This document shows positions 11,138 to 22,246 of a stretch of DNA of 64,000 nt, in pieces. Positions within the stretch are counted from its first letter, which is position 1, and each line of letters starts with the position of its first letter. The stretch is from Gari tellinella (Eukaryota; Mollusca; Bivalvia; Cardiida; Psammobiidae). The stretch covers positions 43,005,623 through 43,069,622 of the forward strand of contig OV277861.1 of assembly GCA_922989275.2 (NCBI GenBank), written 5' to 3'. The notes under the pieces were generated by a model. That model did not search any database, was not told where the DNA came from, and was given only the letters and a program-made list of their open reading frames with translations. Position numbers and translations under genes: made by a program.

Positions 11138-12796
11138 TTATGGTTTCTCTCCTGTGTGTATCAACATATGTGTCACTAAGCTGTCACTCTGGGTGAAGGA
11201 CATTTCACACAGGCCACATGTGTATGGTTTCTCTCCCTTGTGTAGCCTCATGTGCAGGACTAACTTAATCTTTTCACTATATGACTTTTCACACAGGTCA
11301 CAGCTGTAAGGTCTTTCAACTGTGTGTAAACTCATGTTTGATAATAAACTGTTCTCTTCTCTTGTGTGAATCTTATTCATGTGTTTGACTAACTTATTCT
11401 TTTCCATGTATGACTTTTCACACAGGTCACAGCTGTAAGGTCTTTCAACTGTGTGTAAACTCATGTTTGACAATAAACTGTTCTCATCTCTTGTGTGAAC
11501 CTTCTTATGTCTTATAACACTGCTTTTCTTGGCAAAATACTTTTCACACAGGTCGCATTTGTACTGTCTGCAACGTGTATGTACTGTCATATGATCCACT
11601 AAATTCTGCTTTTCAAAAAATGACTTTTCACACAAGTCACATTTGATTGGTTTCTCTCCTTTGTGAAGCTTCATGTGCAGGACTAACTTAATCTTTTCAC
11701 TATATGACTTTTCACACAGGTCACAGCTGTAAGGTCTTTCAACTGTGTGTAAACTCATGTTTGACAATAAACTGTCCTCTTCTCTTGTGTGAATCTTATT
11801 CATGTGTTTGACTAACTTATTCTTTTCCATGTATGACTTTTCACACAAGTCACATCTGTAAGGCCTCTCTCCTGTATGTAGCCTCATATGCATCACTAAA
11901 CTGCATCTCATAGTAAAGGACTTTTCACACAGTTCACATCTGTAAGGCCTCTCTCTTGTATGTATCCTCATATGCATCACTAAATTGCATCTCATAGTAA
12001 AGGACTGTTCACACAGTTCACATCTGTGAGGCCTCTCTCCTGTATGTAGCCTCATATGCATCACTAAATTGCATCTCATAGTAAAGGACTTTTCACACAG
12101 TTCACATTTGAAAGGTCTTTCTCCTGTGTGTATCCTCATGTGAACCATTAATCCGTTCCTGTCATTAAATGACTTTTCACAAACGTCACACTTATACGGT
12201 CTATCACCTGCCTGGTTCTTTCCAAACAATGGTAATTTACACAAGTCACATTTCTTTTGTCCATCTCCTGTCTGCATTCTCGAGTGTGTCTCTAAATTGC
12301 TTTGGTTATTAAGGGTTCTTTTACACAGGCTACACTTATATTGTCTCTCTCCTGTGTGTGTTCTCATGTGTATCATTAAACCGACACTCTGAATAAACGA
12401 CTTTTCACACAATTGACACTTATATGGTCTCTCTCCTGTGTGCAGTCTCATATGTGCCACTAAATTGCCATTCCGAGTAAATGACTTTTCACAGAAATCA
12501 CACTTATACGGTATATCTCCTGTGTGTATCGTCATGTGTGCCTTTAAGCGATACTTATTAATAAATGACTTTTCACACAGGTCACACTTATATGGTCTAT
12601 CTCTTGTATGTATCGTCATGTGTGCCTTTAAGCGATACTTATTAATAAATGACTTTTCACACAGGTCACACTTATATAGTCTCTGTTTTTTATGTACTCT
12701 CTTGATATGACTCTTTAAAGAGTTATTGTTAACAAATGAATTTTCGCACAAGTCACACTGGTGTAGCTCCTCTTCAGTATGTATCATGTGCTCCAT
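11138..12796 (-). CDS. C2H2 zinc-finger protein ZNF-A (16 intact fingers)
   Basis: A 552-residue open frame made almost entirely of C2H2 fingers of the form CxLCEKSF-x5-L-x2-H-x3/4-H joined by HTGERPYKC-type linkers. I count 16 intact fingers and one degenerate (residues near NNQSNLETHSRMQ, last His lost), so it is most likely a sequence-specific nucleic-acid-binding nuclear protein; target and role are unknown. No KRAB, BTB, ZAD, SCAN, SET or other effector domain is visible. The ATG at 12796 has A at -3 and G at +4, and the first finger starts about 10 residues later. Internal duplications are clear: three adjacent fingers with TMRC(N/S)LVMHMR(L/I)H, and a two-finger block (SYMEKNKLVKHMNKIH plus SYSEKIKLVLHM) present twice. 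Three linkers contain SLLSNMSLHTVERP, the worn remains of fingers that lost their cysteines. The stop follows the last TGEKP linker directly. A 5' exon may exist upstream, but none is proven. Paralogue: ZNF-B. Confidence 0.88.
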   Translation of the reverse strand: MEHMIHTEEELHQCDLCENSFVNNNSLKSHIKRVHKKQRLYKCDLCEKSFINKYRLKAHMTIHTRDRPYKCDLCEKSFINKYRLKAHMTIHTGDIPYKCDFCEKSFTRNGNLVAHMRLHTGERPYKCQLCEKSFIQSVGLMIHMRTHTGERQYKCSLCKRTLNNQSNLETHSRMQTGDGQKKCDLCKLPLFGKNQAGDRPYKCDVCEKSFNDRNGLMVHMRIHTGERPFKCELCEKSFTMRCNLVMHMRLHTGERPHRCELCEQSFTMRCNLVMHMRIHTRERPYRCELCEKSFTMRCSLVMHMRLHTGERPYRCDLCEKSYMEKNKLVKHMNKIHTREEDSLLSNMSLHTVERPYSCDLCEKSYSEKIKLVLHMKLHKGEKPIKCDLCEKSFFEKQNLVDHMTVHTRCRQYKCDLCEKYFAKKSSVIRHKKVHTRDENSLLSNMSLHTVERPYSCDLCEKSYMEKNKLVKHMNKIHTREENSLLSNMSLHTVERPYSCDLCEKSYSEKIKLVLHMRLHKGEKPYTCGLCEMSFTQSDSLVTHMLIHTGEKP

Positions 12797-12996
12797 AATT
12801 TCTATGAAGTAATGTCACAATTGTACTGTTTCTCATTCACCTGTATGTACTGTCATGTGTTATTAAACTGCCATGCTGAATTAAAGTCTTCTCACCAAAG
12901 TCACATTTGTAAGGTCTCTCCCATGTGTCTACTTTCATGTATTACTTTTCCCATAGGTCACAATGGTATGGATTTCACTCTGCAACAAATATCAAG
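12797..12996 (-). pseudogene. Decayed zinc fingers upstream of ZNF-A
   Basis: On the minus strand, pieces of finger coding (for example ERPYKCDFGEK and PYHCDLWEK) are still readable in different frames with stops between them. The same decayed block lies upstream of ZNF-B (26089-26284) and, more diverged, ZNF-C (58353-58600), so the loss predates the A/B duplication. It could alternatively be transcribed as 5' UTR or intron. Confidence 0.65.
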
Positions 12997-13195
12997 TACA
13001 GTCGAAATCAGATACTACGAACTCGTTTAAATCGACTTTACCAGTAATTCTTTAGTTGAAAATTGATAAGTCGATCCCGTTTAAGTCGAAACATACCAAT
13101 ATTTCAAAGTTAAAATGTGGCTTAGCCACGTTTTAACTTTGAAATATTGGTATGTTCGACCTAACGCGAGTTCGTAGAATCGAGTTTTTACTGTA
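12997..13195. mobile_element. Tc1/mariner-type MITE with long internal palindrome (copy A)
   Basis: It is bounded by TA dinucleotides with the ends TACAGTCGAAATCAG and TTTTTACTGTA. Longer imperfect arms contain ACGAACTCG/CGAGTTCGT. The centre is a near-perfect inverted repeat, AACATACCAATATTTCAAAG against its complement, around GGCTTAGCC. The same element sits at the same site in copy B (26285-26482), so it was present before the duplication. Confidence 0.75.
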
Positions 13196-14440
13196 GTTAC
13201 AAGAGAACAATAGAGGTCCTGGTATCGCTCACCTATTTTATTGGAATCTGATAGTTTTACATTTGAGTGACCCATAACAAAAACAGATTTAAACTAAATT
13301 TTATCATTTCAAATTTGTAGAAACTAGTGTAAACAATACTAAAATAAAGCATATCCTAGCATTTCTAAGTACATCAAAGGCAGATAACTCTTGCTTCAAT
13401 GACCTGATTTCAACTATAATTACAACAAATGGATTGTATTTGTCCGCATGCACATACAGTTTGGTTTGTCTACAGCGGCACCCTTTGAATGAATATGGTG
13501 CTCTGCTAAAAAGTTGATAAATTGGTGCATTGAAGAAGTAAATCAGAAAGACACTTCCCGCTTTCTCCTTTGCTTCTTTTCGGTATCCAGAAACCCAAGT
13601 AAAACCATTTGAAACTTTACTTTCTTCTAGTAACAAAGATTTCTAGCAAGCCGCTGAACACAAGACTAACTGTTTAGCTAATAAGTAAGGAGAGAAACTC
13701 AATACCGGTAAGTTTATTCTTTCGTTTCAATCCTTTCCTAAGTATTGTATAATAACGTTAGCATGTATAAATGTAATCATATGTACTTCTGGAAATAAAT
13801 ATGTTTAAACTAACTATAATTGCACTCCTTTGAGAACTTACAATTGTATACATTGTATGCAAGTATAATGAAAATCGATTGAAAATGTAATTGCTCAAGT
13901 GGGTTCACTGTCAGATATGGCATTTTCAACACAACAAGGGCAGATAATTTTTGACCTTTTGATCCCATTCAAACTATAACCACACTCATCCGAGGACTAA
14001 AAGCAATGTATAGTTTAGCAAATATTAATCAAAATACAATTGAATACGGAGACACAAGAGCGTAAATAATACTACAATAATGATTTTTCCAGAAATTTCA
14101 ATGTAAACATCAACAGCAGATAATTATTGCCACAATGATCAGATTTTAATAAGAATTGCACTTCTCCAAAAACTTATACAGTGCAAGTTTAATCAAAGTA
14201 TAATCATTGAAAGGTGTAGTTGCTAGAGAGTAAACACTGTTAGATAACTTTGATATGGCATTTTCAACCCATCGAAGGCAAATAACTCTTGACCTATTGG
14301 CCCGATTAGTTCTATAATTAAACTCATTCGAGACCGTATGGTCACATTTTGAATAAGATTGAAAACAGATTGAATAAAAGTTGTGGCCTCTAATGTGTAA
14401 ACACCAAAGGTGCATCCTGAGTAATGTCATTGGTAACCAT
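13196..14440 (+). repeat. Degenerate pearl-like repeat array (copy A)
   Basis: A worn head (AATAGAGGTCCTGGTATCGC) and repeated words GGCAGATAACTCTTG, ACCTATTGGCCCGATT and GTGGCCTCTAATGTGTAAAC mark an old relative of the 161-bp element. The stretch is shared with copy B, split there as 26483-26620 and 32163-33260. A block at about 13440-13630 can be read on the minus strand as VSNGFTWVSGYRKEAKEKAG and is nearly identical at 32270-32466, but it has no recognised domain and its frame is only supported by the duplication itself. Confidence 0.6.
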
Positions 14441-14900
14441 AGGCACTATTTACTACCGAGGGTATGTTAATGACCTTGATATCACTAAAGCAAACATTTT
14501 GACCAAATTAATGAAGATCTGTTGAGATTTGTCATCTCTAGCTGTTAAGGTTTTTCTATGATTTCACCTAGTGACCTAGTTTTTGACTGGACATGACCCA
14601 CATTCAAACGTGACCTAGGTATTAATAAGGCAAATATTTTGACCAAGTCCAAATGAGATGTGTAGCCTCTAGAGTATTAACAATGTTTTTCTATGATTTG
14701 ACCTAGTGACCTAGTTTCTGACCGGAAATGACCCACATTACAACTTGACCTAAATTTCATCAAGACAAATATTGTCATAAAGTTTCATGAAGATCAAATG
14801 AAATTTATTGCCGCCAGAGTGTTAAAGAACAATTGCTGACGGATGGACGACGTACGACGGACATCCAGCAATCCTAATATCTCGTTTGGCCCAGGAGTTG
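14441..14900 (+). repeat. Tandem repeat with GACCTAGTGACCTAG units (copy A)
   Basis: Units of about 130 bp contain TGACCTAGTGACCTAGTTT, GACATGACCCACATT and AAATATTTTGACCAA. They are shared with 33290-33700 in copy B and end in the GACGGATGGACGACGTACGA tail. The layout resembles yet another rolling-circle-like family whose terminus is lost. No coding is seen. Confidence 0.55.
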
Positions 14901-14923
14901 GACACCTTTCCCAGGTATATACC

Positions 14924-15076
14924 ACAGGGAGCCAGAACGTAGAGGGTATTTGTGGCCTTAAATGACCCCAAAAAATTAAAAAAAAATTATGATATATACT
15001 CATATAAATTTTTTTAAATTTTTTTTGGCCATTTAAGGCCACAAATACCCCCTACGTTCTGGCTCCCTGTGGTAAA
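14924..15076. mobile_element. 150-bp fold-back MITE, copy A only
   Basis: The arms ACCACAGGGAGCCAGAACG and CGTTCTGGCTCCCTGTGGT extend inward through TATTTGTGGCCTTAAATG and its complement, leaving a short AT-rich loop. It is absent from copy B, where other insertions occupy the same AT-rich spot, so it arrived after duplication. Confidence 0.7.
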
Positions 15077-15278
15077 TACTATATATAAAAAATAAAAAAA
15101 AATAAAAAATTGAGCTGTAGTTCAGAATATGGTGTTTGATCCAGAGACCATGTATACCATTGCTAAAATAAATCATTGGTTTGATCATAGAAAAGGGTGT
15201 CTTTATGGTTTCATTCACTCTGTTTGTATTTGGAGGTGTTATATTCAGACAAAGCATGCGTCTGGCACCTGTGGATTT

Positions 15279-16047
15279 TAGTCCTTCATAGAAAGCCGTT
15301 GCATATGCTAATATCAACATTTCCCATCATTTTTGTGATATTTAACAGTTTTCAGTTTCTGGCATATGCAACGTCTTTCACTTTTTCAATGAAAACTCGG
15401 CGCATCATTCCCACGGAAAATCACATGGGAAAGGTTCAAGAGTTATATTGAGCAAATTAGGTGTGTTTGAGCTCGTAATTCACTTCAGTCCTATAAAAGG
15501 ACTGTTTTTCAAACATATTTTGTCACAAAATAGTTTACGGTACGCACATTTTGTGTTTATTTATCTGATTTGAATCACACCTTCACATTTCATCAGTAAC
15601 CCATGCCTATTCTTAGGGAATTCCCTTCATTTGCATATGAGGTCAACCGGAAGTGGTTCACAAACTAATTATTTAAACGAAATCCATCATTACAATTCCC
15701 CCTCCATTCTTAAAGCTATTTCGTTCAAATGAATTTGTATAATTGCTATAGCTGAATGATATCATCACAAACATGGCAGACTTTTTGAATACTGTTCGAC
15801 TGGGAATATTACTGTAAGAGTTATTGACCTAAAGATAGGTGAGTGACATGGATTTTAGGCAGTATACAGTATAAAACTGTTTAATGTATCAAATGAAACC
15901 CATATTCTCTATGAACTAAGATAAATGACGAAAATCGATTCAGGTAGAAAATGCGTTAGGGAATTAGCCAATAACTTTTAGACGTTGAAGCTTACAAAAA
16001 AGGAATGATGAAAAAGAACAAGCGAAACGTCTAAATAATTTGGACTA
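15279..16047. mobile_element. 769-bp non-autonomous DNA element with 10-bp target duplication
   Basis: CTGTGGATTT is duplicated at 15269-15278 and 16048-16057; copy B (36374-36383) has it once and no insert. The ends TAGTCC and GGACTA form a 6-bp inverted repeat. A 9-10-bp duplication would fit Mutator-like elements, but the inverted repeats are too short to be sure. No transposase fragment was found. Confidence 0.75.
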
Positions 16048-16177
16048 CTGTGGATTTGTCTTCCCTGCGGGACGAAAAGCTGACTTTTACTCAACTCTGA
16101 CGTTGGTCTGTCTGTTTCTTCCTTTCCTATATAACTTTTGCTTTTCTTATTCACCACTAGCGCCAAAACGTAATGGT

Positions 16178-18467
16178 CAATCTACATCGTACGTTGACGC
16201 AGTCAATCGTGACTATTAAGCAACGGTGGTGTTGTCAAGAAAAGAGTATGAAATGAAGTAAAGGAAAGATAGAAATAGGTTGAGTAAAGTCAGAAGTAGT
16301 AAAATATACGACAGCTGCTTTTTCACCCCCTCAACCCAAACCTCTCCGGTTGCGGTGACCGTGGCCGGCACAGCCTTGAGTATCACTGGCGGCTAATTAC
16401 AGCTGGGGCCCTACTTGGTATATGGACGATGTGAACCACCGCCGATGTGAACCTAGACGATGTGAACCGGGTTTTTGGACGATGTGAACCGATTTTCAGG
16501 ACGATGTGAACCTCCCTATTGGACGATGTGAACCTATTTTTTTTTCAAAATTAAACGACCCAAGTGTTCTTATTTTTTTTTATTTTTCCTTGTATTAAAC
16601 AATAACACGGAGTAGTAACAGTTTTCATTACTCCGTGACAATACTCATTCAAAAGTGAAGAGTGCTCCCATCAAAACGGCTTAGATCCAAACCGGCCTGG
16701 ATAAAACGTCCCAGATCAAAATCGCCCAAATCACAACAGTATTTTTTCATACAGGAGATTTTTATATAAAAATTGAAAAGAATTTTTTAAAATAAATAAA
16801 AAAATACTCAGACTATAAATTACAATTTTCAAATGTCATCAAACATGATTATAGAGTTTTTAATTGCATAACCATACTTCAGTTTGGTATAATAATACTG
16901 TTATGAAACAATTAATTACATGAATTAGTTTGTTTGCTCATTTCTTAATGATTAAGAAGATGTGAATATAATTGCTCCAATTAGAAATATTTACAAGCAT
17001 GTTTTTAACGATATTAAATCGGCAGAAGCTTTTGATGTACCGGTATATGAATGACGCATATGAATTAAAGAATTTGAATTTGCATAATCGTGAGCGGCAA
17101 AAATGCTTTAGACGTTCATTTAGATAGAAGGACGCATTTTATTGGATGGAGTAAGTATGCTCTTTTTAAATACTTTGCAAACAGTTTGGTGCCAGATCAG
17201 ACGCCGGATAACCCGACGTTTGATTACGTTTTAAACCAGTTGCTTTTCAATGTTAAATGTTAGTACAATAGTGTCTTAACTTGTCATTTTAGCCATTTTA
17301 ATGCTGTAAATTCAATTTAAACAATATACATAGTTATGTAGATATGTTGGTCAAGATGTATGCCCAGTTTAACTAATCCTAATATGTCGATCTTCTTGTA
17401 TCCAATGAGACTTTACCAATTTTTTGTCCACTTAAAGTCGCTAAAATAGGGTAATAACAGGTCAATGAACATTAAAAAGTTTACATATGCTGTTGTCTCC
17501 TATTCTCGTGTGGCTAAGCCTTAAAATATATATAAAGCAAATACATTGCTTTTAAGAATTTTTCTTTGTGGCTTAAAAAACAGTTGAAACTCCGACTAAA
17601 GTATATCATCCATAAAAATAATAAATATAAAATAATATCTTGGTAATTACTACGTTTGAATACACCTCCCTACAGGATCTGAATCAGTCAAATGTTTCTC
17701 GTATTCTCGTGCCTTCTGATTGGTTGTCAACGTTTGTTGCTATGGAGGGGGTTAACTCTTCAGTTTAGAGAAGTGTTTTTAGAGTCACTTTAAATCTATC
17801 ATATTGACAAATTTCTGGTCTGTAGCATCAATTTTTGTTTGTTTATTTATTTTTAACTATACACTAGTATTAAATGAATTACAATATCCAACACGTTTTA
17901 CATTTGAAATTTCGGAAAAAGATAATTCAAACATAAAAAATGTTTTATTGGTCTTTACAACATTTTCCAACATAAATTTACCCGAGGAAAAGATTTGACT
18001 TATTTCTAGATGTAAGGAGTGTCCATTTAATCCGTTTTCGTAAGACACGAGATTATGAGAAACCACGAGAATACGAGAATTGATACTCATAGTTTCCAAT
18101 TGTTACAAATAAATCTGATATTTCACTTATAAAACTAAAAAAATAGGTTCACATCGTCTTATGGGGTGGTTCACATCGTCTGGTAAATCAGTTCACATCG
18201 GCGGTGGTTCACATCGGCGGTGGTTCACATCGTCCCTAATTCCCCTACTTAAGGTTTAGAAAGGGAGGGATCCGAGTCGGGGGACTCTGCGACATCAGCT
18301 GGCAAACTGTTCCATGCTGATATTGTCCGTGGAAAGAAGGAGTATCTGTGATACGATGTAGATGTGGATGGCATCCGATAATTCCTGGAGTGGGTAGATC
18401 TGGTGACGCTCTGTGCCAGGGTGAGGTACCTGTCAGCCGGGATGTCTACAAGGCAATTGGAGATCTT
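16178..18467 (-). mobile_element. 5'-truncated LINE fragment hosting a nested element
   Basis: Copy B reads straight through this point (GGTCAATTGTTGACGG, about 36504-36519), so the whole block is an insertion in copy A. On the minus strand, 18467-18245 reads as a LINE ORF2 C-terminus (RYSFFPRTISAWNSLP, a motif common at the end of CR1/Jockey-like ORF2) followed by a stop. The 3' UTR then continues at 16408 below the nested element, with GGCTGTGCCGGCCACGGTC. No RT core remains. Confidence 0.65.
16417..18242. mobile_element. hAT-like fold-back element with iterated GACGATGTGAACC motifs
   Basis: The 8-bp duplication CCCTACTT flanks it (16409-16416 and 18243-18250). The left arm has six copies of (GA)CGATGTGAACC between 16422 and 16535; the right arm has five copies of the complement GGTTCACATCG between 18147 and 18235. 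The interior is AT-rich, without a transposase. Other inner words recur (CGTATTCTCGTG, TATTCTCGTGTGG, ATGAGAAACCACGAG). Clustered subterminal motifs of this kind are known as transposase-binding sites in hAT elements. Confidence 0.75.
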
Positions 18468-18885
18468 GTTGACGGTGTTTCGTAAAGATGTAGAACATTG
18501 ACCCTAGGGGCATAATTAAATGATACCTTTTTGGTGTGTTTGCAAATTGGAAACAGGCATTTATCCAGATTTATTCACAGAGGTGAAAACTCGAAACGAC
18601 CGGGCTCTTATCGAATTCGAAGTCGAAACGATTAGGGAGGAAACGGTTTTGGGGCGAAACGTCTTGACACCCTTGAAGTTGAAGTTAGAACTATCCATTT
18701 CGCTGAAAATTTCTGACAAGGTTTTACTGGAAAAGCAGCAATTCATTTTTTTAAGTGATGGTGGAAGCTTCCTTTTTATGACAATATAAAAATATCAGGC
18801 ACATTTACCATTTTCTTTCTTAAAGCAAACGGCGGTTTTGTTAACAAGGGAGGTAACTCGGCTAACGCGGTCCATGGAAAACCCC
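18468..18885 (-). promoter_or_regulatory. Conserved upstream block of ZNF-A (candidate promoter or 5' exon)
   Basis: It is nearly identical to 36509-36930 upstream of ZNF-B and recognisably related to 61560-61900 upstream of ZNF-C. Conserved words include GGCGAAACGTC, AAATTTCTGACAAGGTTTTA, CCTTTTTATGACAATA and CAAGGGAGGTAACTCGG. A and B share an open frame on each strand, but small indels break both between the three copies, so I do not call a protein. It is the only non-finger, non-transposon sequence that accompanies all three genes. Confidence 0.45.
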
Positions 18886-19435
18886 ATACGACTGGCACAC
18901 TACTGGTACACTACCGAGAGCCTGCCCATACGTATCCATACGAGTTAAATCTATACCGTGTGGCCATTTTTATAGGTATTATTCTATCATACATGTTAAA
19001 TATGATCATTATTAAGATAAACCATAAAAAAAAAAAATTAAATCCCATTATTAATCTCATAATATCGATATTTCCAAATACGTACTAATATCCCATACGA
19101 GTAAATGACCACATGAACCAGGGCCCAATACGAGTTGAATCTACACTATAAAGGACTCTTCTCCATGCAATGTATATGTCTAATATTCTATGAGAAACAA
19201 TAAATGTGATAATTAGAGATCTACATATTTTCACGAATTAATAATCACATGAAATAAGTGGGCCCGTCTATTTTGTTTCATGTACAGTACACTTACAAAA
19301 GTATGCTCTCCTTATATACAGAAACTGTTTTTCGGTAAATTATTTTTTGAATGGCTTGATATTGTGATTTGATTTACATTATTTAAGCGACTCTTTTGAA
19401 GAAATAAAAATGACGAAAATAGCCTACAGGCACGA
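18886..19435. other. Unassigned intergenic sequence with CCATACGAGT words
   Basis: No gene is seen. The short phrase CCATACGAGTxAAT recurs (about 18937, 19090 and 19126 with variants). The end of the duplicated flank lies near 18885. Confidence 0.4.
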
Positions 19436-19733
19436 ATTAATAAGCACCGGATCTGAAACCACATATGAACCCATGCATTTCCCCAATAATGGTGTCGTTC
19501 ATTCGCCGATCGATACCTGTCCGCCGACTCGCGGTTAATCGATCGATAAACACGTCTAAATCGCGCGCGTTCGCCTGGGACGGCTACCTATTGTTAATTA
19601 AAAGTCCGTTAAAACTTTAATTTTCCTCCGATTTCCAAAATATAGGGCTCATATGAGAGCTAAGATATTCAGCTTTTATTTGTGAAAATAATAACGTTCT
19701 ATATTGAGCGAGTAATTGTTAAAGAGTATAAAC

Positions 19734-20793
19734 CACAGGTACTTGACACATACTTTATTATCTATTAACACCCCCCCCCCCCCCCCCTTTAAAAAAATTT
19801 TTTTTTTTTTTTTTACTGTACTTCTATTATAGATACAAGGTAAACAGCGCAATTCGACACCTAGTCTTTACTATCGACTTAAACTGATGCTAAAATAGAC
19901 TCGATCGCCGATATTCTCTTGTGGTATCCTCGGGAAAGGATTAATTTATCAATATATACTTTTTATTTCATCAAATTCCGTCAAATAACGCCACAGTACG
20001 TGAATTATAACGAAAATTTGCATCAAAAAGTTTTCTGTCGTTCTCTTGGTACAGAATTTATTGCCCAAAATAAGGGGTAATCTAGTCGGTTTGCACATTT
20101 AACGGCCTTTACGGCTGGAACTTTCACCTAATTTCATTAGAGCAAACGCGTTTGTGTCGGAACATGACCCTCTTCACTAACAGCTATATGAAATATACAT
20201 GTAATTTGGCATGAAATTGACAAGTGAAAGACTCATTTCATTGTGAATGCCATTTTGAATACCGGAATGAATTGAATGAACGGAGCGATCTCATTGGTCA
20301 AAATTAAACAGGTAAAGTTTCTTTTAATTTTGCATTCTAGGTAAATTATATAAAACTGATAATATTTCATTTAAAGATGATTTATAATATTTGGTGAAAG
20401 TTCCAGTGGCATAGGCCGTCTATTGTGGACAAATAACAGATCACCCCTACATGTACATTCGTTGCTATGAACCATGAAAACGACATAAAACTTTTTGATG
20501 CTTATTTTCGTTATATTTCACATACTGTGGCGTTATTTGACGGAATTTGATGAAATAAAAAGTAGATATTGATAAATTAATCATTTCCCGAGGGTACCAC
20601 AAGAGAATATCGGCGATCGAGTCTATTTTAGCATCAGCTTAAGTCGATAGTAAAGACTAGGTGTTGAATTGCGCTGTTTACCTTGTATCTATAATAGAAG
20701 TATAGTAAAAAAAAATAAAAAATAAAAATTTTTTTAAAAAGGGGTTGGGGGGGGGGGGTTAATAGATAATAAAGTATGTGTCAAGTACCTGTG
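19734..20793. mobile_element. 1060-bp fold-back element with 8-bp target duplication
   Basis: GTATAAAC occurs at 19726-19733 and 20794-20801. The ends CACAGGTACTTGACACATAC and complement extend inward as nearly perfect arms of more than 300 bp each, passing through a C run (19771-19787) matched by a G run (20745-20758). The right arm of the host element (about 23400) shows the uninterrupted site. An 8-bp duplication suggests a hAT-type origin. It is the cleanest long inverted repeat in the window, so likely young. Confidence 0.82.
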
Positions 20794-21159
20794 GTATAAA
20801 CCTAATGAACCAGCAGGCATTTGACTGCAGATTCTCGCACAAGAAAGGGTTACCTACCGTTATAAAAACGCCTATAGACAAATCATTTTTCGTCCGATTG
20901 TTACAGTCAATGTCTTTAAAAAAAGCAGAAATCTGTATCTTTAAACTGTATAAACACCATGAATTCATATTATTAAAAAATAGAGCAGTCGCGAGTTATA
21001 TATGAGCCTAAGCAAATAATGCAGACCGGACACGATTATTGAAGTAGAAAGAGGATGGACAGTTTTCTCGTAACAAAGAACTGATGAAATAATTTTTCTT
21101 TAGTTTTGACACGTATGAATAATTAATTATCACACTAGAAAATGAAATAGTTTCTATAA

Positions 21160-21600
21160 TTTAGCAGATGGAAGCTTAAGCAGGCTAAAAGTAAAGCAGA
21201 ATGTTCAGAGTAAGCATCTAACAACACATGGTTCCAGATTAGGGGGTGTAATGTAATCTAATCCAACATTTTTAAGCTAATGCTGCAAAAAATCCTATGG
21301 CGTTACTACTCATTAGAACCGTCTCTTCGAGACAAATCTGAGTAGTGACACCAAAGGGTTTGGTGCAGAAATGAAGATTTTAGTTTTTGATAACATGTTT
21401 CCTCAGCATTTTGTGAATGCATGTTTCCTTTAACCCATTACATTTTTTTTTTAAAATTTGGTTATTCCTTACAGCAGATTGAAAGTAAAGCAGAATGCTC
21501 CTTAAGGCATATTCTGCTTTACTTTCAGTCTGTTTTAAGCTACCATCTGCTAGGTGTAGAAAATATTTCTTGTGAGACATAAAGCGGCCTGTCAATTAAA
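21160..21600. repeat. Mosaic of two MITE families
   Basis: Pieces of the AAGTAAAGCAGAATG hairpin family occur at about 21185-21225 and, as a full hairpin (GAAAGTAAAGCAGAATG and CATATTCTGCTTTACTTTC), at 21479-21526. Between them lies a copy of the GTTCCAGATAAG family (about 21230-21405), with TTACTACTCATTAGAA and GTAGTGACACCA words, also seen at 33744-33935 and 47070-47240. Confidence 0.6.
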
Positions 21601-21826
21601 AAGTATATCAATGACTGAAAAGCTTTTGCATTTTCTGAGCTTGTAGTCTTCAGTCGCTTGTTAGAGTCTAAGTCTAAAGTGATTACACTTAGACCAGTGT
21701 TTTATGATGGTGATTGACTGATTGCATAATCTTACATCATGGGAGGGTGACTTCCTGTCTTAGCCCCCAAAACCATATGTCCCCTTCCCTTAGAAAAGAT
21801 TTCCAATAAACAATATCTCCTGTCAC

Positions 21827-22246
21827 TCTCTCGACCCGCCGAGACGTGCACGTCGTGGGAGAGGCACAGGGATCTAGTCCATGGCTAAGCGTGGCAGGCT
21901 TAGCCAATGGCTGGATCCCTGACCAACATCGGCGGGTGTGGCCGTAAGAAGCGCCGTTTTTGAAGGATGTATCCTGGAGTCAGCCTTGTTTTCCTTTCCT
22001 CACCACTGGATCCAGAGACAACTTGAAGAAAATCAACTTTGGATTCCAGACCTCGTCGAAATTGAACTTTAGAAATCCATCATCTGATGTTGAAAACAGC
22101 CACTTCGGGAACCAACCTTTAGACCACTCCGCCGGCTGAGGAGACGTCCGGACGATAATGGCGCAAGCTGCGGGATCCTAGAACGTTGGGATGCGGCAGC
22201 TATTAGACGCACGAGGGACGCTAAACCTTAGCAGAACAACAACAAC
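21827..22246 (+). mobile_element. Retroposed 420-bp element with (AAC)n tail and 13-bp target duplication
   Basis: TATCTCCTGTCAC flanks it at 21814-21826 and 22247-22259. The 3' end is ACAACAACAAC. The body contains CCGCCGAGACGTGCACGTCG and ATCCTAGAACGTTGGGATG. It could be a SINE or a 5'-truncated LINE end; no convincing tRNA boxes were seen, and the last part could be read as a LINE-like tail peptide with low confidence. Confidence 0.7.

Noticed and set aside
10903..11196. Open frame with an Arg-rich run
   Set aside because: Comes from the GACGCA tandem run in a rolling-circle-like element tail; no domain, and it overlaps the ZNF-A 3' end in antisense.
18520..18789. Plus-strand frame MIPFWCVCKLETGIYPDLFT shared by copies A and B (also 36563-36793)
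   Set aside because: Shared only because of the recent duplication; the frame ends differ between A and B and the related block in copy C does not keep it.
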